This document shows, one piece after another, positions 6,887 to 14,809 of a DNA stretch of 18,161 nucleotides. Origin of the DNA: Clostridiales bacterium (GTDB lineage Bacteria; Bacillota; Clostridia; Lachnospirales; Lachnospiraceae); the NCBI GenBank assembly GCA_019420405.1, contig JAHZHF010000031.1:1-18161 (forward strand). Direction: 5' to 3'. The notes under the pieces were generated by a model. It worked only from the letters and a program-made list of their open reading frames with translations. It did no database searches and was not told where the DNA came from. The translations under genes and the position numbers were made by a program. Within the stretch, counting starts at the first letter, position 1. The number at the start of each line of letters is the position of its first letter.

Positions 6887-7009
6887 CCAGGTTTATGCCG
6901 TATTTAGTGAGAAAATATAAGATTCCCCCCTTCTTTATTCGTAAAACCTTCCACTATGTTTTATGTTACTGTCTCCATTGTTTTATTCATAGATAGGTGT
7001 ATTCCAGCT

Positions 7010-8269
7010 TTAAAAAAGACGGTCTTTATAAGCCTCATAAACCTCTTCCGGCGTTTCCTCCATCGCTGCTTCTATATCCGAATTCAAAAAACATACCGAA
7101 TATACTGTAAATGCTTCCACTCCTTTATATAAAATCTCTCCGTTCAGATCAAACTCCGGAGTATGGTGTTCCGCGCCGCAGCCCTGATCGTTTTTGATAC
7201 CCAGGAACGCCAGAACGCTTGGATACATGATTGAAAAGAACGAATAGGATTCGGACGCCATCCACGGCTCAGCATGCGTCACAAAATCTTCCCCCAGATA
7301 ATCATTAAACCATTTTCCGGCAAGTCCAGACAACATCTCGTGATTATGAACCGATGGAGTCGGTTTCATGATCCATCCGTACTCTGTCCTGCAGTCATAG
7401 ATTTCCGCATCCTTTTCCACGATTTTCAGTGCCTGCTTAAGAAACGGATCTGCCGTCTTTTTCACGTCAAAAAATCTTCCAAGGCATGAAAATCTTACCT
7501 TCTCCGGAATCACATTGCTCTTATCCCCGCCCTGGAGAAGTCCTACCGCCCAGGTCAGACATTCGCTTGGATCGGTATACCGCATACGCACTCCATTCAA
7601 ATCGTTGTAAATGCTGACAAAGCAGTCCACCGGATTATTGCTCAAATCCGGTCTGGAGCTGTGACCGCCCCGGCCGATCAGAGAAACATCAAATCCAAAT
7701 GCCCCACACATAACATTTCCCGACTCTACAGAAATCTTTCCCTCCGGCACAGCGGCATTTACGTGGATCGCAAAGCAGCCGTCTGGCCGAATCTTATTTT
7801 CGATTAAATACTTCAGTATCGCACTGATCCCATATGCAGATTCCTCTCCACGTTCAAAAAGCGCAGCGATCTTTCCCTTTAATTCGTCCCTATGTCCTGC
7901 GAGAATCTCAAGAGCATTAAGCAGCATTGCCATATGCGCATCGTGTCCGCATGCATGGGAAACACCTTTCCTGCAGCTTACTGCTTCTTTTGCCTTTTTC
8001 AGATTATCCACGCTCTCATCAACTGGAAGAGCGTCTATATCCGCCCGAAGCAGAAGCGTTTTCCCCGGTTGCCCTGAGTCCAGCCATGCAAGAATACCTC
8101 CGTTTTCAATCTCTTCGAAGGGAAGGCCCATTCCGCTGAGCCTTCCTTTAATATATTCCAATGTCTCAAACTCTTCTCCGGAAAGTTCCGGATGCATATG
8201 AAGATACGCCCTTTCTTTCCGCACCTTTTCTGCTGCCAATTCGCATTCCTTTATAAGCTCACTCAGCAT
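7010..8269 (-). CDS. M20-family metal-dependent amidohydrolase / N-acyl-amino-acid deacylase
   Basis: 419-aa cytoplasmic enzyme of peptidase family M20D (hippurate hydrolase/AbgB/N-acyl-amino-acid amidohydrolase group), predicted to remove an acyl group from an N-acylated amino acid or conjugate. Visible motifs: HMHPELSGEE at 24-33, LLLRADIDALPV at 72-83, the metal-binding SHACGHDAHMAM around Cys107, His109 and His112, the acidic pair Glu142-Glu143 in FERGEES (where many relatives have QPAEE), His169, and the C-terminal GAEHHTPEFD. The small dimerisation domain follows FGFDVSLIGRGGHSSRPD. The start at 8269 is fixed by AGGAGGTG just upstream; a longer ATG at 8287 would place that site inside the gene. 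Last gene of the operon, 20 nt after the C-S lyase, which suggests that it supplies the deacylated substrate to that enzyme. Confidence 0.88.
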   Translation of the reverse strand: MLSELIKECELAAEKVRKERAYLHMHPELSGEEFETLEYIKGRLSGMGLPFEEIENGGILAWLDSGQPGKTLLLRADIDALPVDESVDNLKKAKEAVSCRKGVSHACGHDAHMAMLLNALEILAGHRDELKGKIAALFERGEESAYGISAILKYLIENKIRPDGCFAIHVNAAVPEGKISVESGNVMCGAFGFDVSLIGRGGHSSRPDLSNNPVDCFVSIYNDLNGVRMRYTDPSECLTWAVGLLQGGDKSNVIPEKVRFSCLGRFFDVKKTADPFLKQALKIVEKDAEIYDCRTEYGWIMKPTPSVHNHEMLSGLAGKWFNDYLGEDFVTHAEPWMASESYSFFSIMYPSVLAFLGIKNDQGCGAEHHTPEFDLNGEILYKGVEAFTVYSVCFLNSDIEAAMEETPEEVYEAYKDRLF

Positions 8270-8289
8270 AAGCACACCTCCTGTCAATC

Positions 8290-9456
8290 TTAAAGTTTTG
8301 ACATTGCTCTGTCAAAGCGCTCCAAAGCATCATCCAGAACTTTTGTCGTGCAGGCCAGATTAATACGCTCAAATCCTTCTCCACATTTCCCGAAGATATA
8401 ACCGTCATCCAAGTAAAGATAAGCTTCTTTCCTCAAATACTCAGCCAGTTCCTTCGCCTCCATGCCAAAACATTTGCAGTCAAACCATGCGAGATATGTG
8501 CCTTCCAGGTCAGCCACCCATACATCAGGATATTTTTCAGCCATAAATTCTTTAAACTTCTTATAATTCGCATAGATATGCTCATTTAACTGGTCAACCC
8601 AGCCTCCGCATTTCATATAGCCCGTCTCCAGTGCTCTGACTCCGAAAATACTATAGGTATAGCAGCCGGACACATTTACCTCTTCATCAAATCTATCATA
8701 GAGCTCTTTATTCGGGATAAACGCATTTGCAATACAAAGTGCTGCCAGGGAAAATGTCTTGCTCGCCGCGTTAAGAGTAACGCTATGCTGTGCAAATTTC
8801 TCAGAGATGCTTGCAAATACTGTATGCTTATAGGATGGCATGATGATATCAAAATGAATTTCATCGCTTACTATCAGTACGTTGTGGCGGATACAGATTT
8901 CGCCCATGCGCCTGAGCTCATCTTCTGTCCACACACGTCCCAACGGATTATGAGGGTTACATAACATAAAAATTTTTGACTGCTTCGCCTTTTCCTCAAA
9001 ATCTTCGAAATCAATCTCATATTTCCCATTTATAAGTCTGACTTCACTCTCTATAATTTTTCTCTTATTCATTGCAACAGCTCTATAAAACGGATAATAA
9101 ACCGGGGTTTGGATCAGTACACCATCACCTGGCTCAGAATAAGCCCGTACCGCTGCATAAAGTCCTTGCACCACACCATTTGTCTGTATGATCCATTCCC
9201 TTCGAATGTCCCAGTTATGTCGTGTCTTCATCCAGTGCTTCACAGCCTCTGCATAGCGGTCTCCCCACCAGGTATAACCATACATTCCGAACTCGGCAGT
9301 CTCCTTCAATTCCTGAATGATTTCCGGAGCAGTGAGAAGTTCCATATCTGCGACCGATAAAGGCACAACGTCATTTCCTACATTTTTATCCATTTCATCC
9401 CATTTTGCAGCTTCCATATTTTTTCTGCTGTGTGAAATTTCAAAATTATACTTCAT
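8290..9456 (-). CDS. PatB/MalY-type PLP-dependent C-S beta-lyase (aminotransferase fold)
   Basis: 388-aa fold-type I PLP enzyme of the MalY/PatB cystathionine beta-lyase group, which cleaves the C-S bond of cystathionine or other S-substituted cysteines to a thiol, pyruvate and ammonia via 2-aminoacrylate. Key parts: N-terminal VPLSVADMEL at 31-40, GYTWWGDRYAEAV with the aromatic substrate-loop residues at 60-72, QTPVYYPF at 116-123, CNPHNPLGRVW at 166-176, SDEIHFD with Asp198 (pyridine nitrogen) and the PLP lysine Lys233 in ASKTFSLA. The usual C-terminal carboxylate-binding Arg lies in GEGFERINLACTTKVL. The length is normal. A strong AGGAGG precedes the start. Position between an MFS transporter and an amidohydrolase argues for use on imported conjugates rather than methionine synthesis. 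Confidence 0.9.
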   Translation of the reverse strand: MKYNFEISHSRKNMEAAKWDEMDKNVGNDVVPLSVADMELLTAPEIIQELKETAEFGMYGYTWWGDRYAEAVKHWMKTRHNWDIRREWIIQTNGVVQGLYAAVRAYSEPGDGVLIQTPVYYPFYRAVAMNKRKIIESEVRLINGKYEIDFEDFEEKAKQSKIFMLCNPHNPLGRVWTEDELRRMGEICIRHNVLIVSDEIHFDIIMPSYKHTVFASISEKFAQHSVTLNAASKTFSLAALCIANAFIPNKELYDRFDEEVNVSGCYTYSIFGVRALETGYMKCGGWVDQLNEHIYANYKKFKEFMAEKYPDVWVADLEGTYLAWFDCKCFGMEAKELAEYLRKEAYLYLDDGYIFGKCGEGFERINLACTTKVLDDALERFDRAMSKL

Positions 9457-9515
9457 AATTTATTTCCTCCTGTTGATTATTCTGCTCAGGCTCCCTGACA
9501 TCTTTCCGAAACCTA

Positions 9516-10817
9516 TTATTCAGATTCTGCCTGCTTTTCCTGAGCGGCCTGAAGCTGATGTCTTTTTACAATTTTGTTACCAAAGAAAGCGCCGATAAGA
9601 CCTAAAACAGAAGCCCCTGCTGCAAACAGGAAAATCATTCTGTATGCCGTCACAAATTCATGGCCATCCATGAAACTACCATAAAGTGTATTGAGGAAGG
9701 TGTCTGGCAAAAATCCAATCATGGATGCCAGACCAGTAAGTGTACCTACCATATACTTTGGAGTTCCTGCTTCGTCGATAATTGCCCAATATACTGCTCT
9801 GTTGTTCGCATAGCAGAAAGAAACCAGCAGCATAATTGCCATAAGAGCAAGCATGGGAACTGTCAGTCCCGGCGTAGCTGTCAAAACTAAATTCAGCACA
9901 ACAAGCCCGCCGCACGCGACAATCATAATCCCTGTGGATCTTCCCATCTTTTTGGACATAATTCCCGCAAACGGTGCAGCTATGATTGTAATTATAGAAG
10001 CACGCAGTGTCGAGAAGATAGAGGACGCAACTGAAGAGAGTCCACTGGTTCCTTCCAGATAAGGCGCGTAATATGATGCCGTTGTTGACATAACAGAGCA
10101 CGTAAAAATAAGTGCTGCGAGACACCACGTAACAGGCGATTTGAAACATTTTCCAATTCCTGCAAGACTTTCTTTTGCACTGTGCGTAGTCGATGCTTCA
10201 TTATTTGTTTTTGGAAGCAGTACAGCAAAAAGTATCCCAACCACAATCTGTACAACTGAAATTATAATAACTACCGCTGTAATACCTTTTACCTGTGTAA
10301 ACTTAGTTGCCAGGAACGTAAATGCTGCAAGGCAGACAGCATTTACACCAAGTGCCACAATACTTCTTCCGCCTTCAAGAAATCCAAATATCTGCCCCTG
10401 CTCATCTGATGCTGCCAGCATATTGACTACTTTCAAAGAAGAAGACCAGAATGTCAGTACAGTAGTAATTCCAAAAAGGATCTGAATTATCATCAGATAT
10501 GTATAAGCCGGCCATGTAGCCATCCATAATCCCAGCGCTCCTGTTCCTACCATAGAAAACACTAAAAGTTTCTTCGCATCAAATTTGTCAGCTATAATTC
10601 CTCCCGGAATATAGCAGATCAGATTCATAATTCCATAAACGGATGTCAGCATTCCATATGCTGTTGTATCGTCCATAAGTCCCATTGCTTCCTGCAGCGG
10701 TGTAAAAAAATACAGTCGCAAATATGGCAAAAGATATATTGATGTCATAGAGAGCATCATAAGTATAAGTACCAGATATTTTTTAAATACAGCTGCTTTT
10801 GATCCTTGTTTACTCAT
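9516..10817 (-). CDS. MFS transporter
   Basis: 433-aa major facilitator superfamily permease with about 12 membrane segments in two six-helix halves separated by a short polar loop near residues 205-222 (NNEASTTHSAKESL). The loop between helices 2 and 3 has GGIIADKFDAKKLL at about 72-85, corresponding to the family G-x-x-x-D-(R/K) motif, with SKKMGRSTG in the second half at the equivalent place. The substrate is not evident; the family branch resembles sugar-phosphate/organic anion-type antiporters. Its place between a YfcC carrier and the C-S lyase suggests that it imports a substrate or exports a thiol or acyl product. AAGGAGG six bases upstream sets the start. The C-terminus (QLQAAQEKQAESE) is polar and cytoplasmic. 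Confidence 0.85.
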   Translation of the reverse strand: MSKQGSKAAVFKKYLVLILMMLSMTSIYLLPYLRLYFFTPLQEAMGLMDDTTAYGMLTSVYGIMNLICYIPGGIIADKFDAKKLLVFSMVGTGALGLWMATWPAYTYLMIIQILFGITTVLTFWSSSLKVVNMLAASDEQGQIFGFLEGGRSIVALGVNAVCLAAFTFLATKFTQVKGITAVVIIISVVQIVVGILFAVLLPKTNNEASTTHSAKESLAGIGKCFKSPVTWCLAALIFTCSVMSTTASYYAPYLEGTSGLSSVASSIFSTLRASIITIIAAPFAGIMSKKMGRSTGIMIVACGGLVVLNLVLTATPGLTVPMLALMAIMLLVSFCYANNRAVYWAIIDEAGTPKYMVGTLTGLASMIGFLPDTFLNTLYGSFMDGHEFVTAYRMIFLFAAGASVLGLIGAFFGNKIVKRHQLQAAQEKQAESE

Positions 10818-10845
10818 AACTTTCCTCCTTATAACTCTTTACATA

Positions 10846-12243
10846 TTATCCCATCCATCCAATTCCCGTCAAAAACACAAGCAGTACCGACAGGCATACA
10901 AACGATATAATAATAAATGGGAAAACAAATCGAAACCATTTTCCAAATGGCACCTTTGCAATCATCAAAGCTCCCATTAATGCTGAAAATGTTGGAATAC
11001 ATAAGTTTGTCAGTCCATCGCCGTAAATAAATGCGGAAACAATTACCTGATCCGTAATCCCCAGCACATCACCAATCGGAAGCATCAGCGGAAGTACCAC
11101 TGCTGCCTGTCCCGAACCGGATGGTATAAAGAAATTAATAATCGCATTACTTAAAAATAGGAATACGCTCGCCGCCTGCGCTCCGAGATATCCCAGCGGG
11201 ATAGTAATATAATATATAATTGTATGGAGAATCCCGCCTGTCTCCATCACAAGGCCAATTGTTCTTGCAAATCCAATGATCACGGCAATACCTGCCATCT
11301 GCATAACTCCCGAGATAAAGCTATTCGCGATTTCGGACAATGACTTTTTATAAATCAAACCTGTAATAACTGCAAGAATCATCAAAATCAGTACAAACGT
11401 ATTATAGTCAAGCCCCCACATTGGAACTATCACCGCAATGATGACAAAGCTGATAACGAGCAGAAGCAACGCAGCTACGGCTCTTTTATCAAGTTTTACT
11501 TCTTCCTGATTTTTTTCCTCTTGGCCCTCCTCAATCTCCTGCAGCCAATCCGTATTCCCCATCAGCGAATTTGCCGGATTTTTCAATATTCTGCGGCAGT
11601 ATCTTGCCACATACGCACAGAGAAGTCCAGTCATAAAAAACAACACGGCCAATCTCACAAAAAAACCCGACAAAGGCTCTACTCCTGCAATCGTCTGCGC
11701 CGTCATACAGAACGGGCCTGAGAAAAAACCAACAAAACTTGACATAAAGAAAATCGCCACTGCCGCAATCGGGTCAAGTTTTAGCTTCCGGGCCACAATT
11801 ACCCCAACAGGTACAAACGCCACAAATGCATCACTTCCGCCCACAGATGCCAGCAAGGACATCAAAACCATGCAAAAAAGTACCGGTACAAGCGTGCTTT
11901 TTCCGTTCATCCTGTGTATTGTATAGCTGATTACATTCTCGATTGATCCATAAGAGAGGATGGAACATATAGATCCCCCCATCAGCATAACAATAAAAAT
12001 AATATAGGCACTTTCATTCATCCCATCCAGAATCATCGACAGAGCTTTTATCGGAGAAACAGTCACGTTTTCTACAAAATGAAATGTGCCCGCAATTACG
12101 CTCCCGCTGCTGTCCAAGTCATACTCACCTGACGGCACAATATATGTCAAAACGCTTGCCAGTATAATCAAAGCCACTGTCAGCCAGAGCAGGTTTGGCG
12201 CCCTTACTTTTTTCTTCTGCTTTCTCACATTTGCATCCTCCAT
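10846..12243 (-). CDS. YfcC-family carrier (DcuC / ion-transporter superfamily)
   Basis: 465-aa membrane protein with about 12 hydrophobic segments. The N-terminal stretch LTYIVPSGEYDLDSSGSVIAGTFHFVE is typical of YfcC family members (a branch of the ion-transporter superfamily related to C4-dicarboxylate carriers such as DcuC and AbgT-like peptide carriers). A second-half NAIINFFIPSGSGQAAVVLPLM stretch is the conserved re-entrant region. A charged cytoplasmic loop (about residues 230-250; EEGQEEKNQEEVKLDKR) divides the halves. The substrate is unknown; AbgT-like relatives carry N-acyl amino acids, which would fit the amidohydrolase in the same operon. First gene of the operon. The ATG at 12243 has GAGGG seven bases upstream; a GTG five codons later, after GGAGG, is an alternative start. 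Confidence 0.85.
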   Translation of the reverse strand: MEDANVRKQKKKVRAPNLLWLTVALIILASVLTYIVPSGEYDLDSSGSVIAGTFHFVENVTVSPIKALSMILDGMNESAYIIFIVMLMGGSICSILSYGSIENVISYTIHRMNGKSTLVPVLFCMVLMSLLASVGGSDAFVAFVPVGVIVARKLKLDPIAAVAIFFMSSFVGFFSGPFCMTAQTIAGVEPLSGFFVRLAVLFFMTGLLCAYVARYCRRILKNPANSLMGNTDWLQEIEEGQEEKNQEEVKLDKRAVAALLLLVISFVIIAVIVPMWGLDYNTFVLILMILAVITGLIYKKSLSEIANSFISGVMQMAGIAVIIGFARTIGLVMETGGILHTIIYYITIPLGYLGAQAASVFLFLSNAIINFFIPSGSGQAAVVLPLMLPIGDVLGITDQVIVSAFIYGDGLTNLCIPTFSALMGALMIAKVPFGKWFRFVFPFIIISFVCLSVLLVFLTGIGWMG

Positions 12244-12294
12244 TCCTCTACCCTCGATAGTTAATTTGTTTCGTCCCAGCGCTGTATTAATATC

Positions 12295-12424
12295 CTATAA
12301 TATAAAGTTGCTAATTCAATTAGCGTTTTATTAGTTAAGCAGCTTTATATTTAAGGTACTTATATTATAGGCTACTAGATGCTTTTTAGCAATACTGTAA
12401 TATTTCTCAAATAATACTATTATT
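12295..12424 (-). promoter_or_regulatory. Promoter and palindromes for the carrier-lyase-amidohydrolase operon
   Basis: On the minus strand TTGCTA (12392 to 12387), a 17-bp spacer and TATAAT (12369 to 12364) make a near-consensus promoter about 120 bp before the YfcC-type gene. The -10 lies inside an 11-bp perfect inverted repeat, CTATAATATAA (12295-12305) with TTATATTATAG (12360-12370). Inside it, about 12301-12320 and 12329-12352 repeat TATAAAG-TGCT-type sequence in inverted order. Upstream of the -35, AATAATACTATTATT (12410-12424) is a perfect palindrome around one base, at about -55, where an activator could bind. The rest of the leader holds no gene. Confidence 0.55.
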
Positions 12425-12445
12425 TTTTGTATAAATCTTACAAAC

Positions 12446-12499
12446 AAAAAAAAGGAAACCAACAGGCTAACGGTTTATCTCCTTTCACACCTGTTGGTT
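12446..12499 (-). terminator. Terminator-like hairpin with an alternative fold
   Basis: On the minus strand the stem 12499-12490 with 12466-12457 (AACCAACAGG/CCTGTTGGTT, 10 bp) is followed by TTCC and eight T residues (12453-12446), as in an intrinsic terminator for the molybdate-type operon ending at 12650. A second stem is possible: AAAGG...AAACC at 12485-12481 and 12476-12472 with GGTTTCCTTT at 12460-12451. The two share 12457-12460 and cannot form together. Confidence 0.55.
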
Positions 12500-12649
12500 A
12501 TATATCTGTCCACTATTATACTTGCATAAGAATCCGGAGACTGAGGTCCAGATGTGCTGAGGCCCGTCAATGAGTAAGACATTGGCTGTAGCCACAATTA
12601 GTACGCAATGCAAACTTACAAATGGCGCGGGCTGAACTGTTACATACGC
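12500..12649. other. Gene-free stretch, origin unclear
   Basis: About 150 bp between the hairpin and the NTPase gene. No open frame with a start signal is seen on either strand, and no tRNA-like fold. A TATAAT hexamer on the minus strand (around 12515-12520) has no matching -35 at 17 bp. The base composition is higher in GC than the AT-rich leader to its left. It may be a 3' UTR or a remnant of a mobile element; nothing in it proves either. Confidence 0.3.
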
Positions 12650-13159
12650 TTACAATTTTAATGCATCCCTGTTCTCCTCAGTCACCCGGATCACCCGCAC
12701 CTTCGGATGAGCGGCAACCTTCTTGAGAAACGGGGAATCTGCCTCCTGCAGGACGCCGAGAATGGGGATATCACCGTCCAGAGCACGCAGCACGGCTTCC
12801 TGGAAGACAAGCGCGCCGGCCTCGTTTGGCCCCAGTTCATCCATGACAAGCAGCTCTGCGCCGTTCCTCACACTTTCTTCCAGTATCCTGCTGCCCATCC
12901 GGTCGAATCTTTCATCCGGCCTGCTGCTGTCCGCGCTTCCGCAGATAAACAGAAGATTCTCCTCCGAAGGCATGCACTTTTCCCCGGCGCGGAGCATATG
13001 AACGGAATATTTCCCGTCATAGACAGCATCCGTTCGTACAGTAAGGAATCCCCCGATCTTTCCTCCCCCGTTCACCTTTTTATACCTCTCAAGTTCTTTT
13101 CTGATCAGAGTTGATTTCCCGACCTGTTTCCTGCCGGTCAGAAAGACATGTTCCGTCAT
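12650..13159 (-). CDS. THEP1-type nucleoside triphosphatase (P-loop NTPase)
   Basis: 169-aa P-loop protein. The Walker A motif GRKQVGKST lies at about residues 9-17, and LLVMDELGPNEAGALVFQEAV (Walker B, MDELGPNE, about 103-110) is the hallmark of the THEP1/NTPase_1 family, which hydrolyses NTPs. The GGFLTVRT stretch at about 36-43 is also typical. The cellular role of the family is poorly known. It is the last gene of the molybdate-type operon; its ATG overlaps the stop of the MoeA remnant as ATGA, with GAGGAGG ten bases upstream, so it is probably translationally coupled. Its position suggests a part in molybdenum cofactor handling or in metal delivery, but that is inference from context. 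MobB is another P-loop candidate but lacks the DELG motif. Confidence 0.85.
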   Translation of the reverse strand: MTEHVFLTGRKQVGKSTLIRKELERYKKVNGGGKIGGFLTVRTDAVYDGKYSVHMLRAGEKCMPSEENLLFICGSADSSRPDERFDRMGSRILEESVRNGAELLVMDELGPNEAGALVFQEAVLRALDGDIPILGVLQEADSPFLKKVAAHPKVRVIRVTEENRDALKL

Positions 13160-13626
13160 TCCAGCAAGTCCTCCTCGCCTCTTAAGAGCGTCACTTCCAG
13201 TATTTCACCCGGTTTCTTCGCGCTCACTCCCAGTTCCGTAATGTACACGGCGCCGGCTCCGAGCGTATCCGCCATAGTTCCTCCGCCCTTCCACGGCTTC
13301 TGCCTGACCTGATAGCCGCTCTCCGTATGAGCGACGTCCATCATGCAGAGGATCTCCATTGTAGGCGGCGCCGCGATCTCCTCTGTCAGTACGCCCTGGA
13401 TGGTCTGCCGCTGCGGCATGGGCACATGCAGCATGCGGTGAACGATAGCCCGGATGCACCAGTCCATTCCGTACAGCACTGCCACCGGCGGTCCCGGGAT
13501 ATTGATCACCGGCTTGTTGTCAATCACCGCCACACACAGCGGTTTACCCGGAGCTGCAGCAACCCAGTGAAACAGCGCTGCGCCCCGTTCTTCCAGAAGA
13601 CGGGCATTGATATCTTCCTCGCCTAT
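13156..13626 (-). pseudogene. MoeA remnant, C-terminal part (out of frame with the N-terminal part)
   Basis: From 13626 leftward, in a frame different from that of the gene before it, the sequence reads GEEDINARLLEERGAALFHW, then the PGKPL and PVINIPGPPVAVLYG stretch that matches the end of MoeA domain III (PGKPL...KPVFGLPGNPVSA in relatives). About 80 residues of C-terminal domain follow, ending EILEVTLLRGEEDLLE. A GTG at 13533 gives an open frame of 125 aa but has no convincing ribosome binding site. The parts of domain III that should lie between (TGDEL and GGSSVG, which bind the cofactor) are missing from both fragments. This is best read as a broken molybdopterin molybdotransferase. The downstream NTPase overlaps its stop. 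Confidence 0.75.
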
Positions 13627-14809
13627 TCATCCCGGGCATCACTTTTACGTCCGGCTGAATGGTAAGCCCACCGTTCTCTGTCAGGGTCACATCCTCAATC
13701 GGGATCACAGCGTCATACCGGTCGTCAAAATCATCTCCCGTGTCCGCACGGCAGAAATCTTCCCCTTTCTTCCATCCCGAAGTATCCGGCATCCCACCTT
13801 GAAACCGCCCGGACATCACGGCGACTCCGTCCATGCACGACGCCCTCACCACAGGGATCGTACAGGAAGCCGTGTAATCCCTGGCAAGCACCCGGTTCAG
13901 TGCCTCATCAACCGGGATCATTTCCGTCCGGTATTCCGGCCGCCCGCTTTTGTTTCTCACATCCCAGAGGATCCGTCCGTAACAGGTATCCGTCACCTCG
14001 CTCAGCGTACCATCCTCATTCGCGTGTGCCTTCATCCACTCCAGGATTCTTCCTTCATTTTCCTTCGAGCGCTCCTTATCCGGAAGAATATACCGCATCA
14101 TCAGTTCCGCATATTCCTCATCCGCCATAATCTTCGTCTCCTGATGGCGGTTCTCATAACTTGTCTCAGGGTAATACCCCATCAGATACAGCACATTAAA
14201 CTGGGAGTAAAACCATCTCCCGGTCCACTGGGCTTTCGGTTCCTTCCCGAACAGTTCCTTCGCAATCCGCTCCCGCAGCGGATTCTGCACAGACAGGTGG
14301 GTGATGCTGCAGCAGTAGGCGCGGCTCATCTCTATTGATTTCATAAGCCCCGCCATCCCGTGGATTGCAGGCGTCATGGAGCTGAAAACAAGATCAAACG
14401 CGCCCCGGTATCCGGCGCTGTCAATGTCCAGCGTCTGGAAATCGCAGGTGCGGATCTGTGCGTTTGTCAATCCCTTTTCTCTGATGTATTCCATGCCGTG
14501 TTCTGTCATCTTTTCCGAGAGATCCAGCCCGAGCACCGAGTGCACACGCTCCGCAAAAGCTGCGACAAATCTTCCCGGCCCGCATCCGATATCCGCCACA
14601 TCATACTCCGGACAGAGTATGCCGCGCTGCGTGAGGAAGTTTACCGCGCTGTTTACCCGTTCATCCCCTTTTCTGTTGCAGCCGCGCTCCTTCTTCCACG
14701 CTTCCGCCCTCTGGTCCCACATCTTTGCCGAGTGATCCGGCCTGTCCGCAGGCTGGGATTCCTGCATGGCGATAAAATAGTTCAGATCAACTGTATTATT
14801 CTCCTTCAT
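13544..14809 (-). CDS. SAM-dependent methyltransferase fused to a truncated MoeA N-terminus
   Basis: 421-aa reading frame in two parts. Residues 1 to about 285 form a class I methyltransferase: VADIGCGPGRFVAAFA (SAM-binding motif I, about 70-85), LGLDLSEKM (motif II) and FDLVFSSMTPAIHG (motif IV). From about residue 290 the sequence becomes the start of a MoeA-type molybdotransferase: MIPVDEALNRVLARD, RASCMDGVAVMSG (the SAMDGYAV-like motif), CRADTGDDFDDRYDAVIPIED and VMPGMN. It then leaves the MoeA frame and ends in about 28 unrelated residues (RRGRYQCPSSGR...). Whether the methyltransferase-MoeA join is ancestral or caused by a second deletion is not clear. AAAGGA nine bases upstream supports the start, and the gene overlaps the end of the ATPase gene by 14 nt. 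The methyltransferase substrate is unknown. Confidence 0.75.
   Translation of the reverse strand: MKENNTVDLNYFIAMQESQPADRPDHSAKMWDQRAEAWKKERGCNRKGDERVNSAVNFLTQRGILCPEYDVADIGCGPGRFVAAFAERVHSVLGLDLSEKMTEHGMEYIREKGLTNAQIRTCDFQTLDIDSAGYRGAFDLVFSSMTPAIHGMAGLMKSIEMSRAYCCSITHLSVQNPLRERIAKELFGKEPKAQWTGRWFYSQFNVLYLMGYYPETSYENRHQETKIMADEEYAELMMRYILPDKERSKENEGRILEWMKAHANEDGTLSEVTDTCYGRILWDVRNKSGRPEYRTEMIPVDEALNRVLARDYTASCTIPVVRASCMDGVAVMSGRFQGGMPDTSGWKKGEDFCRADTGDDFDDRYDAVIPIEDVTLTENGGLTIQPDVKVMPGMNRRGRYQCPSSGRTGRSAVSLGCCSSG

Noticed and set aside
6754..6890. T-box or other known riboswitch in the marR leader
   Set aside because: Only one 7-bp hairpin is visible, there is no T-box sequence and no terminator T-run.
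12500..12649. Mobile-element remnant or short peptide gene
   Set aside because: A short plus-strand frame (from the ATG near 12570) gives about 21 codons without a ribosome binding site, and no transposase similarity is evident. It is left as an unexplained gap.
12650..13159. MobB (molybdopterin-guanine dinucleotide synthesis) identity
   Set aside because: The molybdenum context suggested it, but the MDELGPNE Walker B and GGFLTVRT stretch fit the THEP1 NTPase family better.
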